A stretch of 64,000 nucleotides of DNA from Desulfomicrobium macestii (lineage in GTDB: Bacteria; Desulfobacterota; Desulfovibrionia; Desulfovibrionales; Desulfomicrobiaceae): assembly GCF_014873765.1 (NCBI RefSeq), contig NZ_JADBGG010000014.1, forward strand, positions 40,724 through 104,723, read 5' to 3'. Positions 61,509-64,000 of the stretch are shown here, piece after piece. The position numbers and the translations under genes are program-made. Positions within the stretch are counted from its first letter, which is position 1. The number at the start of each line of letters is the position of its first letter. Under the pieces are notes generated by a model, which worked only from the letters and a program-made list of their open reading frames with translations, was not told where the DNA came from and made no database searches.

Positions 61509-61982
61509 TTCCAGAATGAGTTTTTGCACCCATTGGGTGCGACAGGGGTTCGCAGGGCGGTCCGCCAGATTTTCGAGGTCACGGAAGTATTGAGCAAGGA
61601 CGGTGTGTTCATGATGATTTCAGAGGTCCGCGTCTGCGTTTTGTGGACCAACCTGGAATTTGATGCCGGCCAAGCTTTGACGCTGTATCGCAATCGGAGT
61701 ACCAGCGAGCAGCATCACGGGGCATTCAAAACCGAGATGGCCATGGAGCGCCCACCGTCGGGCAAGTTTTGCGTGAATGCAACCTTTCTGCGCTTGGGCA
61801 TGCTGGCCTACAACATGCTTCGGGTAGCCTCCGTTGACTTGGTTGTGGCTCGGATGCAGGGGCTGAAAAAAGCCAATCGTCGAAGAACCAAGACGGTCAT
61901 GCGGAGCATGATGAGCATTTGCGCCCGGATTACCCACTATGCACGCAAGGTAATCCTGCATGTCTCCTGCCCGAAGGCATGA
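61503..61982 (+). pseudogene. IS1380-family transposase, C-terminal fragment
   Basis: From the TTG at 61503 the frame carries LTLYRNRSTSEQHHGAFKTEMAMERPPSGKFCVNATFLRLGMLAYNMLRV, a clear C-terminal IS1380 transposase block (Y-R-N-R...EQ-H..K-T-E and LGMLAYNMLR). The first ~35 codons do not fit and were joined by deletion. Only ~159 of the usual ~450 residues remain, so it is inactive. A weak candidate right end (CTCGGAATTTTTGAGG, about 62092-62107) lies further on. Confidence 0.85.
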
Positions 61983-62192
61983 TTTAAGGTGGCCTCTGAC
62001 CTGTTTTATTGTCTCAATACGGCGTAACGAAAGGGCCATTAGGCTACATTCCTAGTATTAGTGCGTTTGAAAACTGCAAAAAGTCAGTTCTCGGAATTTT
62101 TGAGGCGATAATTGCTCTTCAATTAAAAATTTTCAGACCGAAAATCGCGTGGTTCTCTGATCCAGCAGGTGAAAAATGAGCAGACGTATTTC

Positions 62193-62590
62193 GCTTAATT
62201 AGTCGGCCCTGAAAATATGACAATGTGCTGAAATTAATTGAAATATACTCAGAAATAACGTATTTTGAATAACCAGTAATGCAGTGCGAAATGCATTTTT
62301 CTGGTCGAAATCACTCCGAGGTTATCAACGATGCAGCCCAAAAAATCGGGCCACCAGCGCAGTTTCCTATGCCCGGATCTGCTCGATCAACTTGATCCTC
62401 GAAAGGCCAGGTCGGCGACTCCGTGAATCTGTTCATGGCCTGTGCTGCGTTCAATTTCCGGAAGTTCATCCGGATTCTGTGTTTTTTGTGCCTCAAATTC
62501 CTTGGGCACATACTTCGACCCAATGTTTAGCCCGTACAGGTCTGTGCCTGACGTGGCGTTTTAACAATTTTTCATGATCGACTAATTAGC
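62193..62590. mobile_element. ~400-bp IS5-like relic with ~28-bp inverted ends
   Basis: GCTTAATTAGTCGGCCCTGAAAATATGACA (62193-62222, kept as two parts here: GCTTAATTAGTCG and CCCTGAAAATATGACA) is matched inversely by the right end 62564-62590 (CGACTAATTAGC with TTTTTCATGATC). Between them is a transposase C-terminal relic. This looks like an internally deleted element. Gene-free stretch 61983-62674 otherwise holds nothing I recognise. Confidence 0.65.
62414..62530 (+). pseudogene. IS5-like transposase C-terminal fragment, 38 codons
   Basis: The frame from 62414 to TAG 62530 reads GDSVNLFMACAAFNFRKFI then RILCFLCLKFLGHILRPNV. NLxMAxAAFNFRKxx is the C-terminal signature of IS5-type (also IS1182-like) DDE transposases. 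The upstream part is absent, so it is inactive. It lies inside the inverted-end unit at 62193-62590. Confidence 0.65.
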
Positions 62591-62674
62591 CTTTTAAAAC
62601 GTTGTCATTAAAAAAAAAAGTCGGATTAAACTTAATACTTCTTCCAAAAAAACTGATATCACAAAGGGGACTTC

Positions 62675-63574
62675 ATGTTAAACTATAAACAGCTTTACTA
62701 TTTTTTGAACGTTGCCAAATTAGGGGGAGTGCTTCGCGCTGCAGAGAGTCTCCATGTAATGCCACAGACTGTCAGCCAGCAAGTTGCTAACTTGGAAAAA
62801 TCCTTGGGAGTCCTTCTCTTCAGACGGGTTGGTAGGCGTCTGGAACTCACTCCGGCTGGTAAAGTAGCATTGTCGCGTGCGGATGACATCTTCCAAATTG
62901 GCAGTGAACTCGAGCTGTTGATTAAAGCCTCTGCTTTAACCGAAGGTGCGTTGTTTCGTGTCGGAATCGTCGATGCAGTCCCCAAGTCAATGGCTTCCCA
63001 ACTCCTCAGTGTGACATTAACACTTGCAGAACCAATTTGTCTGGTCTGCCATAATGACAAGCCTGAACGACTTTTTGGGGATCTCTCCACTCACAAGTTA
63101 GATTTGGTGATCGCCGACCGTGCCTTGCCCAAAGAGATGGCTATTAAAGCATATAATCATGAACTCGGACAATCTGGAGTAACTTTTTGTGCAAGTCCTA
63201 TCTTGTTAGGCCATTTTAAGGAAAGTTTTCCCAACTTGCTTCAGAAAGCCCCAATGTTGATGCCGTCAGCGGGCACCTCCTTGCGGAGTGCCGTTAATCG
63301 GTGGCTATCAAGAAAAAATCTCCTGCCGAAGATTGTCGCCGAATTTGATGACACAACTCTCCTTAAAGCCTTCGGCCAAAGGGGGTTGGGGTTTTTCCCT
63401 GTTCCGTCGGTTATGGCCGACGAGGTTGTCAAACAATATGCAGTTGTGGCTATTGGTTGTTCTGAAGAAAAAGATCTTAATTTTTTCGCTATTTCCCCTG
63501 AGCGTCGTTTGAAACACCCCGCTGTCCTGGCGGTCATAAATCTGGCCAGAACAAGTCTGTTTCAATCAAGGTGA
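62675..63574 (+). CDS. LysR-family regulator, NhaR-like, 299 aa
   Basis: ATG 62675 follows AAAGGGGACTTC. The N-terminal helix-turn-helix (MLNYKQLYYFLNVAKLGGVLRAAESLHVMPQTVSQQVANLEKSL) is nearest to NhaR, the sodium-responsive activator of Na+/H+ antiporter genes in enterobacteria (LNYxHLYYFxxVAKxGG and PQTxSxQ). A standard LysR effector domain follows. Its targets are unknown, but sodium-dependent bicarbonate uptake lies nearby and is a plausible target. Confidence 0.8.
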   Translation: MLNYKQLYYFLNVAKLGGVLRAAESLHVMPQTVSQQVANLEKSLGVLLFRRVGRRLELTPAGKVALSRADDIFQIGSELELLIKASALTEGALFRVGIVDAVPKSMASQLLSVTLTLAEPICLVCHNDKPERLFGDLSTHKLDLVIADRALPKEMAIKAYNHELGQSGVTFCASPILLGHFKESFPNLLQKAPMLMPSAGTSLRSAVNRWLSRKNLLPKIVAEFDDTTLLKAFGQRGLGFFPVPSVMADEVVKQYAVVAIGCSEEKDLNFFAISPERRLKHPAVLAVINLARTSLFQSR

Positions 63575-63606
63575 ACTCTTAGAATAGACATGAGAGAGGC
63601 GTGCAT

Positions 63607-63921
63607 ATGACGTTGTTGGAAAGGTATCGCTATTACGGCGAATTGATCGTGAATTTTTTCAGATGGGATCTCCAGCTGCATTTTTTCTGGGGATTTGTTT
63701 TGACGCTTTGTGGTGTGTATTGGCAGCCGCTTTTGCTCTCGGGTTTGATCGTCACTGTTGTCAAGGAGTCGCTGGATGTCTGGAGTAAAGGGCACTGGAG
63801 CTGGGGCGATTTCTGGTGCGGCATCGGTGGATGCGTTTTAGCATTCGGTTTTTTGTTGTCTGTTGAACTGCTTTCCTGGGACGAATGGCGAACATTGTTG
63901 AGGATATACCTAAATCCGTGA
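63607..63921 (+). CDS. Small two-helix membrane protein, 104 aa, DUF2279-like pattern
   Basis: ATG 63607 has GAGAGGCGTGCAT; an alternative GTG is at 63601. Two hydrophobic helices are visible (HFFWGFVLTLCGVYWQPLLLSGLIV and WCGIGGCVLAFGFLLSV), separated by KESLDVWSKGHWSWGDFWCG. The K-E..D......W-S-W-G-D pattern resembles the DUF2279/YfiM membrane proteins. A role is not known. It overlaps the IS1380 end copy B at its 3' end by 13 bases. Confidence 0.6.
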   Translation: MTLLERYRYYGELIVNFFRWDLQLHFFWGFVLTLCGVYWQPLLLSGLIVTVVKESLDVWSKGHWSWGDFWCGIGGCVLAFGFLLSVELLSWDEWRTLLRIYLNP

Positions 63922-64000
63922 AAAAGTTGCATTGAATATACAGTTTTGAAACATTTTGCACTTGAAATAAATCAATGATATCGGTATATTGAACTTGCTT
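63909..64000. repeat. IS1380-type element end, direct-repeat copy B (runs off the window)
   Basis: CCTAAATCCGTGAAAAAG and the next ~75 bases closely match copy A at 61418. A second IS1380-like element probably starts here and continues beyond the window. Confidence 0.75.

Noticed and set aside
1..64000. tRNA or rRNA genes
   Set aside because: No cloverleaf or rRNA-like stretch was noticed on either strand; a tRNA-scanning program was not available.

Overview
Most of the window (about 1-49.8 kb, high GC, almost all genes on the + strand) is one large contractile-tailed (myovirus-type) prophage. The remainder (about 49.8-64 kb, lower GC, mostly - strand) is bacterial DNA from a strict-anaerobe-like host. 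Two 2-oxoacid:ferredoxin oxidoreductase alpha/beta pairs, a ferredoxin subunit, a CO-dehydrogenase epsilon-like protein and an SbtA/SbtB-type bicarbonate transporter suggest a Desulfobacterota-like (delta-proteobacterial) organism. The genus cannot be read from the sequence.

Phage layout. 1-4.2 kb: C-terminus of a replication primase/helicase, a divergent Fic gene with a tiny downstream ORF, and a non-coding block packed with repeats (four CTCAAAAAACG-type elements, then twelve GTAGAAA heptamers). 4.2-8.1 kb: a hypothetical gene, a small Mor-like activator, a TerS-like gene, a 45-bp repeat array and a reversed cassette with two tyrosine-recombinase genes. 8.1-17.3 kb: small genes, large terminase, portal and a giant MuF-type head protein carrying a kinase-like domain. 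17.4-22.7 kb: a DNA-methylase/prohead-protease/scaffold fusion, decoration protein, capsid and head-tail connectors. 22.7-31.1 kb: tail terminator, sheath, tube, tail chaperone with a likely -1 frameshift, tape measure, tube/LysM proteins. 31.2-46.7 kb: hub, peptidase, spike, PAAR, gp25, gpJ, gpI and fibre-type proteins. 46.9-49.8 kb: an amidoligase / class-II glutamine amidotransferase / gamma-glutamyl cyclotransferase cassette.

The most interesting regulatory signal is a repeated promoter-like element, CCG(A/T)C(A/G)-N18-TAAGTAA(C/G). It occurs eight times, always on the + strand with exactly the same 18-base spacing. Seven copies lie at the heads of structural-gene blocks and one lies inside the 3' part of the tape-measure gene. 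One copy overlaps the stop codon of the Mor-like activator gene. I infer a phage late promoter/activator regulon.

Flank layout. A DUF6671-like gene and relics of IS3, IS21 and ISL3 elements surround a second POR alpha/beta pair. Next comes, reading on the - strand, sbtA-sbtB-(IS relic)-CODH epsilon-like-porA-porB-porG-porD, then a threonylcarbamoyl-AMP synthase (Sua5/YrdC family), IS1380-type and IS5-like relics, an NhaR-like LysR regulator and a small membrane protein. Bicarbonate uptake beside reversible CO2-reacting ferredoxin enzymes suggests a carboxylation-linked carbon island; this is an inference.
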